From NCBI GenBank assembly GCA_029257335.1, contig JARIBV010000063.1:1-34798 (forward strand): DNA of 34,798 nt, read 5' to 3'. The translations under genes and the position numbers were made by a program. Below are positions 16,362 to 23,453 of this stretch, piece by piece. The stretch's first letter is position 1. The number at the start of each line of letters is the position of its first letter. The notes below the pieces were generated by a model. The model saw only the letters and a program-made list of their open reading frames with translations, was not told the origin of the DNA and searched no databases. Source of the stretch: Faecousia sp. Lineage in GTDB: Bacteria; Bacillota; Clostridia; Oscillospirales; Oscillospiraceae.

Positions 16362-16390
16362 ATTGTAACATAACTATGTTACGCTGTCAA
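16362..16390 (-). promoter_or_regulatory. Consensus promoter with embedded operator palindrome (yhbD-like operon)
   Basis: On the minus strand TTGACA (16390-16385), exactly 17 nt and TACAAT (16367-16362) form a near-perfect sigma-A promoter. The spacer holds the palindrome GTAACATA-GT-TATGTTAC (16382-16365), which extends into the -10 box. Its 8-bp arms are perfect. A regulator bound there would sit between -35 and -10, as MerR-type proteins do. Confidence 0.8.
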
Positions 16391-16469
16391 GTATAAAAAA
16401 TCGAATCCCCAGCCGTAGGCGTTCCGGCTTCAGATTCTCTGAATTATGCCTGTTATATTCAAAGGACGC

Positions 16470-16502
16470 AAAAACGGCGTGACATCTTACACCGTCACGC
16501 CG
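16470..16502 (-). terminator. Intrinsic terminator after the phosphatidyltransferase gene
   Basis: On the minus strand CGGCGTGAC, a 10-nt loop and GTCACGCCG form a 9-bp GC-rich stem followed by TTTTT. It lies about 35 bp beyond the stop at 16537. Confidence 0.85.
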
Positions 16503-16536
16503 CCTTCTTACACGCAGATATTCAGTTTCAGCACTT

Positions 16537-17103
16537 TTACAGATCTCTGACCTTTTTGTTTTTTCCGAAATAGGCATTGATGTAGTCTGCAAAGGCCACC
16601 AACAGCGCAATCATACAGATGCACACCAAAACATCCACTGCGCCGGGGGTAATATCCGGGAACAACACCAGAATAATCATACTGACGAACAAAATGGCGG
16701 TGCAGACCTTTCCGCTGAACAGTGCACCATTCAGCATTTTATGCTTGCGCAAGTTGATGAGGCCCATGACCAGCATAAATGTCTCTTTCACAACAAACAG
16801 GCCAAACACATACCAGAGATTGCTGTGCCGGCTGGACAGGCACAGCAGCAAGGTGCACTGGGTCGCCTTATCCGCAATCGGATCCAGGACGATGCCCACC
16901 CGCGTAATCATATTGAACCGGCGGGCAATCTTACCGTCAATCAAATCCGTAAAGGTGGAAAGTGCCAATATACCGGCTGCCATCCAGTAGTCTGTTTTTG
17001 TCTGTGCACGAAGGAACAATGTGGTATACACGGGAATCAACAGCAATCGGAACATACTTAATAGATTGGGGATGCTGAAAACTTCTTTTTTCCAGTTCTG
17101 CAT
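16537..17103 (-). CDS. CDP-alcohol phosphatidyltransferase (PgsA-like)
   Basis: The start is set at ATG 17103, behind AAGGAGTG, giving 188 residues. The family signature D-G-x2-A-R-x8-G-x3-D-x3-D is complete (DGKIARRFNMITRVGIVLDPIAD). About five membrane segments surround it. Such enzymes join CDP-diacylglycerol to an alcohol phosphate at the membrane, and PgsA makes phosphatidylglycerophosphate. The opening S-I-P-N-L-L-S-M-F-R-L-L is typical of PgsA/Cls-type members. Because genomes usually hold several paralogues, the alcohol cannot be fixed. The gene stands alone, with terminators on both sides. Confidence 0.88.
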   Translation of the reverse strand: MQNWKKEVFSIPNLLSMFRLLLIPVYTTLFLRAQTKTDYWMAAGILALSTFTDLIDGKIARRFNMITRVGIVLDPIADKATQCTLLLCLSSRHSNLWYVFGLFVVKETFMLVMGLINLRKHKMLNGALFSGKVCTAILFVSMIILVLFPDITPGAVDVLVCICMIALLVAFADYINAYFGKNKKVRDL

Positions 17104-17180
17104 GAAGGTTACACTCCTTGAAATTCTATATATAATAGTACCACCGAAGCGCAAGAATGTCAATTACCACAGTGTGAAAA

Positions 17181-17229
17181 CTGAAAAAACAGGTAATCGC
17201 TGCCTGTATCCCCATGATTTCCCGATTAC
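17181..17229 (-). terminator. Likely terminator of the CBS-domain gene
   Basis: On the minus strand GTAATCG and CGATTAC pair around a 23-nt loop and are followed by CTGTTTTTTC. The stem is only 7 bp with a long loop, so confidence is moderate. Confidence 0.5.
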
Positions 17230-17250
17230 GGTCAGGTACGCAAATACCGC

Positions 17251-17946
17251 TCAATTCCCCAAAATATCGTAAGGAGTCAGAATTCCCAGCAGTTTTTCTT
17301 TTCGATTTCCATGGGCAGTCAGAAGGAACATGCTTACCCGTTTTCCGTGCTGAAAGCTTCCTTCAAAAATGGCCTCTGCCTCAGCCAGTGTTGCATCCAC
17401 AGAAAGATAGCGATAGACCTCGGAGCGCCTGGTAGGGGCATCCAGATATTGCAGCATGGATTCAAACCTCAGCCCCTCCTGCAGGTGGTTCACCCGCTCT
17501 CGCACCAGATAAGCAAACACCGTGCTTTCGCTGAAAATGCCCACTACGCGGCCATTTTCCAAAATGGGGACATGGGACATTCCCCGACGATCCATGGTTA
17601 TCATGGTGTCTGCCACAGGATCTCCCAAATGTCTGGCATACACCTGATCGATGGGGGTACACACATCCCGGCACAAAACCGGCTCCTCCACCTGCCGCAG
17701 GACCCTGCGAAGCAGCTCCAGCATGTTGGTGCTGGGCTCCACCGCATAGCTGCCTTCAATCAGGCAGTTATGCTGCAGCAGATTGCGTACCTCCCGGCAG
17801 TAGCGCAGCTCGGAGCGAATCTCGCTGAACTGTGGGCTTCGTTCCAGGCGGTACACCACTTTCCCATCTTCCTCCCACCCGTATTGGATTGCGGCGGTCT
17901 GCTCCAGCTGCTTATATAGGTCCAGAAATTCTTCTGTTCTGGTCAT
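17251..17946 (-). CDS. CBS-domain protein
   Basis: The start is set at ATG 17946, which follows GAGGTG; the in-frame GTG at 17955 is part of that ribosome binding site. The 231-residue protein has a helical N-terminal part (to about 90). A CBS pair of about 130 residues follows: CRDVCTPIDQVYARH, MDRRGMSHVPILENGRVVGIFSES, then a second repeat ending LLGILTPYDILGN. CBS pairs bind adenine nucleotides and act as energy or ligand sensors. No partner enzyme domain is fused, so the target is unknown. It has its own promoter at 17977-18004. Confidence 0.8.
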   Translation of the reverse strand: MTRTEEFLDLYKQLEQTAAIQYGWEEDGKVVYRLERSPQFSEIRSELRYCREVRNLLQHNCLIEGSYAVEPSTNMLELLRRVLRQVEEPVLCRDVCTPIDQVYARHLGDPVADTMITMDRRGMSHVPILENGRVVGIFSESTVFAYLVRERVNHLQEGLRFESMLQYLDAPTRRSEVYRYLSVDATLAEAEAIFEGSFQHGKRVSMFLLTAHGNRKEKLLGILTPYDILGN

Positions 17947-17976
17947 AGTGTTCACCTCGAGCTATGATTTATCTCT

Positions 17977-18004
17977 ATTATACCGCCTTTTCTCCAACAT
18001 GCAA
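17977..18004 (-). promoter_or_regulatory. Promoter of the CBS-domain gene
   Basis: On the minus strand TTGCAT (18004-17999), a 16-nt spacer and a perfect TATAAT (17982-17977). It fits the short gap between the end of asnB and the CBS gene. Confidence 0.6.
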
Positions 18005-18011
18005 GTAAAAA

Positions 18012-19823
18012 CTATACAAGCTCGATTCTGTAATGCTCCAGCCAGTGGTTTACCTGAAGCATATAGGCGATGGTCTGAGGGCCTGCCATGAGCTGCCCGT
18101 ACCAGGGCCATTGATGCTGTTGCGTCAAAAGCAGACCAAGCGCTTCCCGGTCAACCATCCGGAAGATTGGGGCGTCCGATTGTGCCAGCAGTGCTTCCAG
18201 GCGCCTGGCCACCACTTTTCCGTATGCAGGATTGTGGGTCTTGGGATACGGACTCTTTTTCCTCCATAGGACCTCTTCAGGGAGCCAGCCTTCCATGGCA
18301 CTTCTGAGAAGTCCCTTTTCTCTCCCCTGCCAGTCTTTATATTTCCATGGGACCGTATACAGGTATTCTGCAATCCGATAGTCACAGTACGGTACACGCA
18401 CTTCAAGCCCGGAGTACATGCTCATTCGGTCATTCCGCTCCGAAAGTGTCTGCATAAACCACTGAAAATTCAGGTTGACCATTTCCTTCATCCGATGTTC
18501 CTCCGCAGTTTGTCCGGGAAGAATATGACTCTTGGCACAGGTCTGTTCATAGCGGGACCGGACAAAGGACTCTGGCTCCAAAGCAGCCCGATACTCTTTT
18601 TTCAGCAATGCGCTGCGCCATGCTGTAGACTGCGCCCATGGAAATCCTGCTTTGCTTCGCACCTCGGGATCCCGATACCAGGGATAGCCACCGAAGATCT
18701 CATCTGCGCATTCTCCAGACAGTACTACAGTGGCATGGTCTCTGACCTTCCGGCACAGGAGCAGCAGCGAGGCATCCACATCTGCCATACCCGGCAGATC
18801 TCTGGCCTCTACTGCCAGATCCAGCGCTTCGGCAAGCTCTTCTGTGTCCAGGACTACCCGGTGGTGGTCTGTTCCCAGATACTCCACCATCTTGGAAATA
18901 TAATAAGAATCGCTGTTTGGCTGAAATTTCCCCGGTGTAAAAAACCGGTCGTTGTCCCGATAGTCCACCGAAAAGGTCTTGAGATCGCCGCCCCGCTCCT
19001 TTGCCGCTATGGCAGAAATCAAGCTGGAATCCAGCCCGCCGGACAGGAATGTGCCTATGGGCACATCGGAAACAAGCTGGCGCTGGATTGCATCCATGAC
19101 CAGTTCCCGTACATGTTCCCGCACTTGCTCCATAGATTCCGAATTTTCCCGGTCTTCCAATCTCCAATATTGTTGGATTTGCAGAATTCCTTGCCGGTAT
19201 GTTGCAAAATGTCCCGGTTTCAATTCTTCAACATTCTGGAACACACCGCAGCCAGGTGTACGCCCCGGCCCCAAAAGCATGATTTCTCCAACGCCCCTGG
19301 CATCTACTCTGGGCGGCACCAGCCCGCTGGCCAACAGTGTTTTTATTTCTGAGGCAAAGAGGAAGCACTCCCCTCTTTGAGAATAAAACAGCGGCTTTAC
19401 TCCGATTCGATCCCGAGCCATAAACAGCTGTTTAGACTCCTCTTCCCAGGCGGCAAATGCAAATATACCATTGAGCCGTTCCAAACAGCCCGCTCCCCAC
19501 TGCGCATAGCTGTGAAGCAACACCTCTGTATCCGAGTGATCTAAAAAGCGGTGCCCAAGACATTCCAATTCACGGCGCAGTTCCTTGGCATTGTAGAGTT
19601 CCCCATCGTATACCAGGTCGTAGTGTATGTCCCGCCACAAAAGTTTCATGGGCTGCCTTCCGCCATTGGGGGCAATCACCGCCAGTCTGGTATGGAGAAG
19701 CACCCCATCTTCCAGCTCCTCCACCCCGCTTTGATCCGGTCCACGCCGATTCATGGTTTTCAGCATAGCGTCTACTGTTTGCAGTTTGGATCCATGTCCA
19801 AACACTCCAGCAATGGCACTCAT
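18012..19823 (-). CDS. asnB: Asparagine synthetase B-like, altered glutaminase site
   Basis: The start at ATG 19823 (behind AAGGGGAGA) gives the standard class-II amidotransferase opening, except that it reads M-S-A-I-A-G instead of M-C-G-I-A-G. The nucleophilic Cys that becomes residue 1 after Met removal is Ser. The oxyanion motif N-G-E-x-Y-N also reads D73-G-E-L-Y-N. Other glutaminase residues (R46, RRGPD, SDTEVLL) remain. The synthetase half is intact: ATP-pyrophosphatase loop SGGLDSS at 261-267, then SGECADEIFGGYPW. At 603 residues it has normal AsnB length. Family knowledge predicts ammonia-dependent rather than glutamine-dependent activity. A lasso-peptide-type cyclase is an alternative, but no precursor or partner genes are nearby. 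It lies about 60 bp beyond the YnbB-type gene's terminator on the same strand. Confidence 0.85.
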   Translation of the reverse strand: MSAIAGVFGHGSKLQTVDAMLKTMNRRGPDQSGVEELEDGVLLHTRLAVIAPNGGRQPMKLLWRDIHYDLVYDGELYNAKELRRELECLGHRFLDHSDTEVLLHSYAQWGAGCLERLNGIFAFAAWEEESKQLFMARDRIGVKPLFYSQRGECFLFASEIKTLLASGLVPPRVDARGVGEIMLLGPGRTPGCGVFQNVEELKPGHFATYRQGILQIQQYWRLEDRENSESMEQVREHVRELVMDAIQRQLVSDVPIGTFLSGGLDSSLISAIAAKERGGDLKTFSVDYRDNDRFFTPGKFQPNSDSYYISKMVEYLGTDHHRVVLDTEELAEALDLAVEARDLPGMADVDASLLLLCRKVRDHATVVLSGECADEIFGGYPWYRDPEVRSKAGFPWAQSTAWRSALLKKEYRAALEPESFVRSRYEQTCAKSHILPGQTAEEHRMKEMVNLNFQWFMQTLSERNDRMSMYSGLEVRVPYCDYRIAEYLYTVPWKYKDWQGREKGLLRSAMEGWLPEEVLWRKKSPYPKTHNPAYGKVVARRLEALLAQSDAPIFRMVDREALGLLLTQQHQWPWYGQLMAGPQTIAYMLQVNHWLEHYRIELV

Positions 19824-19877
19824 AGAAATCTCCCCTTTCTGAAAATTAGTGTATGCAGACAGGAGTAAAAAAGTGAT

Positions 19878-19923
19878 AAAAAATGGACGCACCGAAACCA
19901 ATTCGCTTCGCAATGCGTCCATT
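19878..19923 (-). terminator. Terminator of the YnbB-type gene
   Basis: On the minus strand AATGGACGCA pairs with TGCGTCCATT around a 22-nt loop that can itself pair (CGAA/TTCG). TTTTTTATC follows. It lies directly after the stop at 19931 and ahead of asnB. Confidence 0.8.
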
Positions 19924-19930
19924 CATCCTA

Positions 19931-21214
19931 TTACAGTTTTACAATTCCTGCATCACAGAGTTTTTGCAGGCTCATCAGGATCCCCAATTTTGCATGATAC
20001 CAGGTCAGTCCGCCCTGGAAGTAGACCGCGTAGGGCGCACGGATGGGACCATCGGCGGACAGCTCTATGGAAGAGCCCTGCACGAATGCACCGGCTGCCA
20101 TAATGACCTTGCTGTCATATCCCGGCATATCCCAAGGCATGGGGGCAGCAAAGCTGTCCACCGGAGCCGCAGCCTGAATGCCGGCACAGAAAGCGACCAT
20201 AGCCTCTTCGCTGCCCAGCTCCACCGCCTGAATGATATCATGGCGGCTCTCTGCGGCGTTGGGAACGCAGTGATAGCCCAGGGGCTCATAGAGGTTTGCC
20301 GCAAATACAGCCCCCTTCTCAGCACCTGCAACCACAGTCGGAGCCAGAAACAGGCCCTGATAAAAGGCTGGCATAATGCCCAGATTGGCACCAACTTCCT
20401 GACCCAGGCCGGGAGCAGACAGTCGGAATGCACACCGTGTGACACAGGCCTCCGTACCGCAGATATAGCCGCCAATTGGTGCCAAACCGCCGCCGGGGTT
20501 CTTGATGAGTGAACCCACAATCATATCCGCTCCCACATCAGAAGGCTCGATGGTTTCCACAAATTCACCGTAGCAGTTGTCCACCATGCAGATCACATCG
20601 GGTTTCACGGATTTCACGAAAGCGATCAGCTCCCCGATTTGCCCGACAGAGAATGTGGGACGGGTATCATATCCCTTGGAACGCTGAATGGTCACAACCT
20701 TGGTTTTCTCGTTGATAGCCTGCCGAATCTTCTCATAGTCAAAGGTTCCGTCCGGAAGCAAGTTTACCTGACGATAGCTGACACCGTACTCCTTGAGAGA
20801 ACAAGGACTCTCCCGAATGCCAATGACCTCCTGCAAGGTGTCATAGGGAGCGCCCACAGGAGATAGCAGCTCATCGCCGGGCAGAAGATTGGCAGCCAAC
20901 GCAACCGTCAGGGCATGGGTGCCGCAAGTGATCTGCGGCCGCACCAAAGCAGCTTCTGTATGGAACACATCCGCATACACGCGCTCCAACGTGTCACGGC
21001 CCACATCGTCATAGCCGTAGCCGGTGGTGGCTGCAAAGCATGCGGCAGACACACGGTTGCGCTGCATGGCCTTAATCACCTTGGCCTGATTGTACTCCGC
21101 AATCTTGTCGATGGCGTCAAAGCGTTCCTTCAGCTTCTCTAATGTTGCTTCTCCATAAGCATGAACAGCAGGGGAAATTCCCAGCTCCTGATACAATTCC
21201 AACAATTCAGTCAT
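19931..21214 (-). CDS. PLP-dependent enzyme of the methionine gamma-lyase/aluminium-resistance family (YnbB)
   Basis: This 427-residue protein matches the YnbB/PF06838 group of fold-type I PLP enzymes, distant relatives of cystathionine gamma-synthase. The cofactor-binding lysine lies in GSLIKNPGGGLAPIGGYI at about residue 239. The upstream Asp that holds the pyridine nitrogen is in CMVDNCYGEF. The N-terminal phosphate-cup region FAATTGYGYDDVGRDTLE is conserved. Members are annotated as methionine gamma-lyase-like or aluminium-resistance proteins, with little biochemical proof. It is a single gene in front of asnB, separated by a terminator. Confidence 0.9.
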   Translation of the reverse strand: MTELLELYQELGISPAVHAYGEATLEKLKERFDAIDKIAEYNQAKVIKAMQRNRVSAACFAATTGYGYDDVGRDTLERVYADVFHTEAALVRPQITCGTHALTVALAANLLPGDELLSPVGAPYDTLQEVIGIRESPCSLKEYGVSYRQVNLLPDGTFDYEKIRQAINEKTKVVTIQRSKGYDTRPTFSVGQIGELIAFVKSVKPDVICMVDNCYGEFVETIEPSDVGADMIVGSLIKNPGGGLAPIGGYICGTEACVTRCAFRLSAPGLGQEVGANLGIMPAFYQGLFLAPTVVAGAEKGAVFAANLYEPLGYHCVPNAAESRHDIIQAVELGSEEAMVAFCAGIQAAAPVDSFAAPMPWDMPGYDSKVIMAAGAFVQGSSIELSADGPIRAPYAVYFQGGLTWYHAKLGILMSLQKLCDAGIVKL

Positions 21215-21388
21215 AATGTGATTCCTCTTTTATGCGTTATAAATAATATTATCAGTTTGCAAAATTCGCGTCTCTTACTACACTTCACCCCGGCAAAAAC
21301 AGTGTTCCTGCCAAAATCCAGCAAATTTTGCACTTTTCACACAATGTTCAGGATACCAGATTCCCCGGCTCCTGTCAACCTGTAATTG

Positions 21389-21423
21389 CGAAAGGGTGCG
21401 CATTATCCATGCACACCCTTTCG
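21389..21423 (-). terminator. Hairpin downstream of upp (weak T-tract)
   Basis: CGAAAGGGTGCGCA (21389-21402) and TGCACACCCTTTCG (21410-21423) form a 14-bp stem with one mismatch, between the ends of upp and the upstream region of the YnbB gene. It has no strong T-run, so it may stabilise the 3' end rather than terminate alone. Confidence 0.6.
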
Positions 21424-21469
21424 GCAGATCTCTTATGAAAGCATCCCAATCATCCGGAATGGGGGCTGT

Positions 21470-22099
21470 TTATTTGGTGCCAAAAATGCGGTCGCCGGCA
21501 TCTCCCAGGCCGGGAACAATGTAGGCATGCTCATTGAGCTTCTCATCCACGGAGGCAACAAAGATGTCTACATCGGGATGGGCCTTGCGAACAGCCTCCA
21601 CGCCTTCGGGAGCCGCAATGATGTCCATGAGGGTGATGTTCTTCACGCCGTATTCCTTCACAAAGGAAATGGCTGCAATGGCGCTGCCGCCGGTGGCCAG
21701 CATGGGGTCTACGATAAATACATTGCGCTCTGCTACATCGTTGGGCATCTTGCAGTAATACTTCACAGGCTCATGGGTTTCGGGGTCGCGGAACAGACCG
21801 ATATGGCCAATCTTGGCAGAGGGGATCAAATCCACCATGGCATCTACCATGCCCACACCTGCACGGAGGATGGGAACAATGGCCAGCTTCTTACCAGCCA
21901 GGACCTTTGCCTTTGCAACTGCCACAGGGGTTTCCACTTCGATTTCCTTCATAGGAAGGTTCCGGGTTGCCTCATAGCACATGAGTGCAGAGATTTCTCC
22001 CACCAGTTCACGGAACTCCTTTACGGGAGTATTCTTATTCCGAAGAAGTGACAGCTTATGCTGAATGAGGGGATGATCCAATACGTGTAAATTACCCAT
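21470..22099 (-). CDS. upp: Uracil phosphoribosyltransferase
   Basis: This 209-residue protein has normal UPRTase length. It shows the opening [18 protein letters not shown], the PRPP-binding motif [11 protein letters not shown] at about 129-140, and the uracil-binding C-terminus ending in [17 protein letters not shown]. It salvages uracil to UMP. The start overlaps the end of tsaB by 8 bp, so upp is translated as the last gene of a tsaE-tsaB-upp unit. This pairing of pyrimidine salvage with tRNA t6A synthesis is probably just operon packing. Confidence 0.97.
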   Translation of the reverse strand: MGNLHVLDHPLIQHKLSLLRNKNTPVKEFRELVGEISALMCYEATRNLPMKEIEVETPVAVAKAKVLAGKKLAIVPILRAGVGMVDAMVDLIPSAKIGHIGLFRDPETHEPVKYYCKMPNDVAERNVFIVDPMLATGGSAIAAISFVKEYGVKNITLMDIIAAPEGVEAVRKAHPDVDIFVASVDEKLNEHAYIVPGLGDAGDRIFGTK

Positions 22100-22823
22100 T
22101 ACAATTTATTTCCTTTCTATCTTCCATTTGAAGTCTTTCCTGACGTTCTCTCTCCGCCTGACTGAGACGGAGATAGTTTGGCACCATGGAAGCTGCATCA
22201 CCGGATTCTCCCCGACGAATGGCTTCCATTGCCGCAAGGGCTACGCCTGCCGCATGCTGATGACGCCGATGCTCCGGTGCCAGACGGAACCGTGCATCGT
22301 TCTTTCCAAAGGTATTATAACACAAAACGGCACCATCACCAACAAAAATCACAGGCAGCTGCCAATGATTCAGGTCCTCTTCCAATTCCTGGAGACTGAT
22401 GGCCCGATCTGGGCGCAGTCTTGTGAGTGTGCCATTCTCCGCCTGGAAAAGTGCATTATATACCTGGCGTCGCCTGGCATCCATAGCTGGACAAATAATA
22501 CCATGAAATTCGCCCAAATTCAAGGCCATAGATTCCAGAGTTGATACACCGTAGAGAGGCAGCTCCGCTCCCCAGGCCAACCCCTTGGCCGCAGCTACGC
22601 CAATACGCACCCCGGTGAAGCTGCCGGGTCCTCCGGCAACTGCCACCGCATCGATCTGCTTCACCGTCATCTCACAGGTTCGGAGCATCCCTTCTGCCAT
22701 GTCTAAAATGGTGCGGCTGTGAGTCAGTCCGGTATTTTGGTAGTTCTCAGCCAGAAGCGTCCCATCTTCCAGCAGAGCCACAGAAGCTGCCTTGGCTGTG
22801 GTTTCAAATGCTAAGATTCTCAT
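22092..22823 (-). CDS. tsaB: tRNA t6A biosynthesis protein TsaB
   Basis: This 243-residue ASKHA-fold protein begins with [18 protein letters not shown], the phosphate-1-like strand of TsaB. It has the conserved [24 protein letters not shown] segment at about 62-85. TsaB is the inactive partner of TsaD in the threonylcarbamoyl transfer complex with TsaE, which makes t6A-37 of ANN-decoding tRNAs. It overlaps tsaE by 20 bp and upp by 8 bp. The C-terminal tail (REREERQ-like, Glu/Arg-rich) is typical of a flexible end. Confidence 0.95.
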   Translation of the reverse strand: MRILAFETTAKAASVALLEDGTLLAENYQNTGLTHSRTILDMAEGMLRTCEMTVKQIDAVAVAGGPGSFTGVRIGVAAAKGLAWGAELPLYGVSTLESMALNLGEFHGIICPAMDARRRQVYNALFQAENGTLTRLRPDRAISLQELEEDLNHWQLPVIFVGDGAVLCYNTFGKNDARFRLAPEHRRHQHAAGVALAAMEAIRRGESGDAASMVPNYLRLSQAERERQERLQMEDRKEINCNG

Positions 22824-23244
22824 GCAGTGCTGCCCCCTCTATGGTTATTTTTCGTTCCTCTTCCCGAGAAAACTTTTCTATCGTAATGAAAATAGCATTC
22901 TCCATGGCATCCGTCACATTTTCGCTCCACTCTACCACACAGACACCGCCACGCTCCAAATAGTCATCCCAGCCAATATCAAACAGATCCTCGGCGCTGT
23001 GCAGGCGATACATATCAAAATGAAACAGGGGCATCCTACCTCCCAGATACTCATTTACAATGGTATAGGTAGGGCTGGTGACCGGGTCCTTAATTCCAAG
23101 GCCTCTGGCAATACCTCTTGTGAAGGCGGTTTTTCCCGCTCCCAGATCCCCCCGAAAGGCAACAACCTGCCCCGGCTCCAAAACACGGGCCAGAGCCGCA
23201 CCCAACGCCTCTGTTTCTTCCGGACTATGGCTCCAAAACTCCAT
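22804..23244 (-). CDS. tsaE: tRNA t6A biosynthesis ATPase TsaE
   Basis: This 146-residue protein has the TsaE P-loop GDLGAGKTAFTRGIARGLG at about 33-51, the SPTYTIVNEY switch-like segment, the FDMYRL motif and the VVEWSENV Walker-B-like strand. TsaE powers turnover of the TsaBD complex. It is the first gene of the tsaE-tsaB-upp unit, read from a promoter at 23278-23306. The start has only a weak ribosome binding site. Confidence 0.95.
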   Translation of the reverse strand: MEFWSHSPEETEALGAALARVLEPGQVVAFRGDLGAGKTAFTRGIARGLGIKDPVTSPTYTIVNEYLGGRMPLFHFDMYRLHSAEDLFDIGWDDYLERGGVCVVEWSENVTDAMENAIFITIEKFSREEERKITIEGAALHENLSI

Positions 23245-23277
23245 GGTCTACTCATTCCTTCATCAAAATTTTCTTAT

Positions 23278-23306
23278 ATACTACCACAATCTTCCCCATT
23301 TTGCAA
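23278..23306 (-). promoter_or_regulatory. Putative promoter of tsaE-tsaB-upp
   Basis: On the minus strand TTGCAA (23306-23301), a 17-nt spacer and TAGTAT (23283-23278). Both boxes match at 4 of 6 positions. It is suitably placed about 34 bp before the tsaE ATG. Confidence 0.45.
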
Positions 23307-23343
23307 ACCTACATTGTTCACAGTTAATTTTCAATTTCCCATC

Positions 23344-23371
23344 TTGACATTAGAGAAAAAAGCGGTATAGT
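23344..23371 (+). promoter_or_regulatory. clpB promoter
   Basis: TTGACA (23344-23349), a 16-nt spacer and TATAGT (23366-23371). It lies just upstream of the CIRCE element and drives clpB. Confidence 0.75.
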
Positions 23372-23384
23372 TAACTTAAAAGAA

Positions 23385-23411
23385 TTAGCACTCTCATCCA
23401 TAGAGTGCTAA
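23385..23411 (+). promoter_or_regulatory. CIRCE element (HrcA operator)
   Basis: TTAGCACTC, nine bases and GAGTGCTAA: a perfect match to the CIRCE consensus. It lies between the promoter and the clpB ribosome binding site. HrcA should therefore repress clpB and release it on heat or protein-folding stress. Confidence 0.95.
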
Positions 23412-23453
23412 AACCATACCCCAAACATTGGGGATTCGGAAGGAGTATCTGTT

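Noticed and set aside
18012..19823. Lasso-peptide cyclase
   Set aside because: The altered N-terminus could suggest it, but no precursor peptide, RRE, protease or transporter genes are adjacent.
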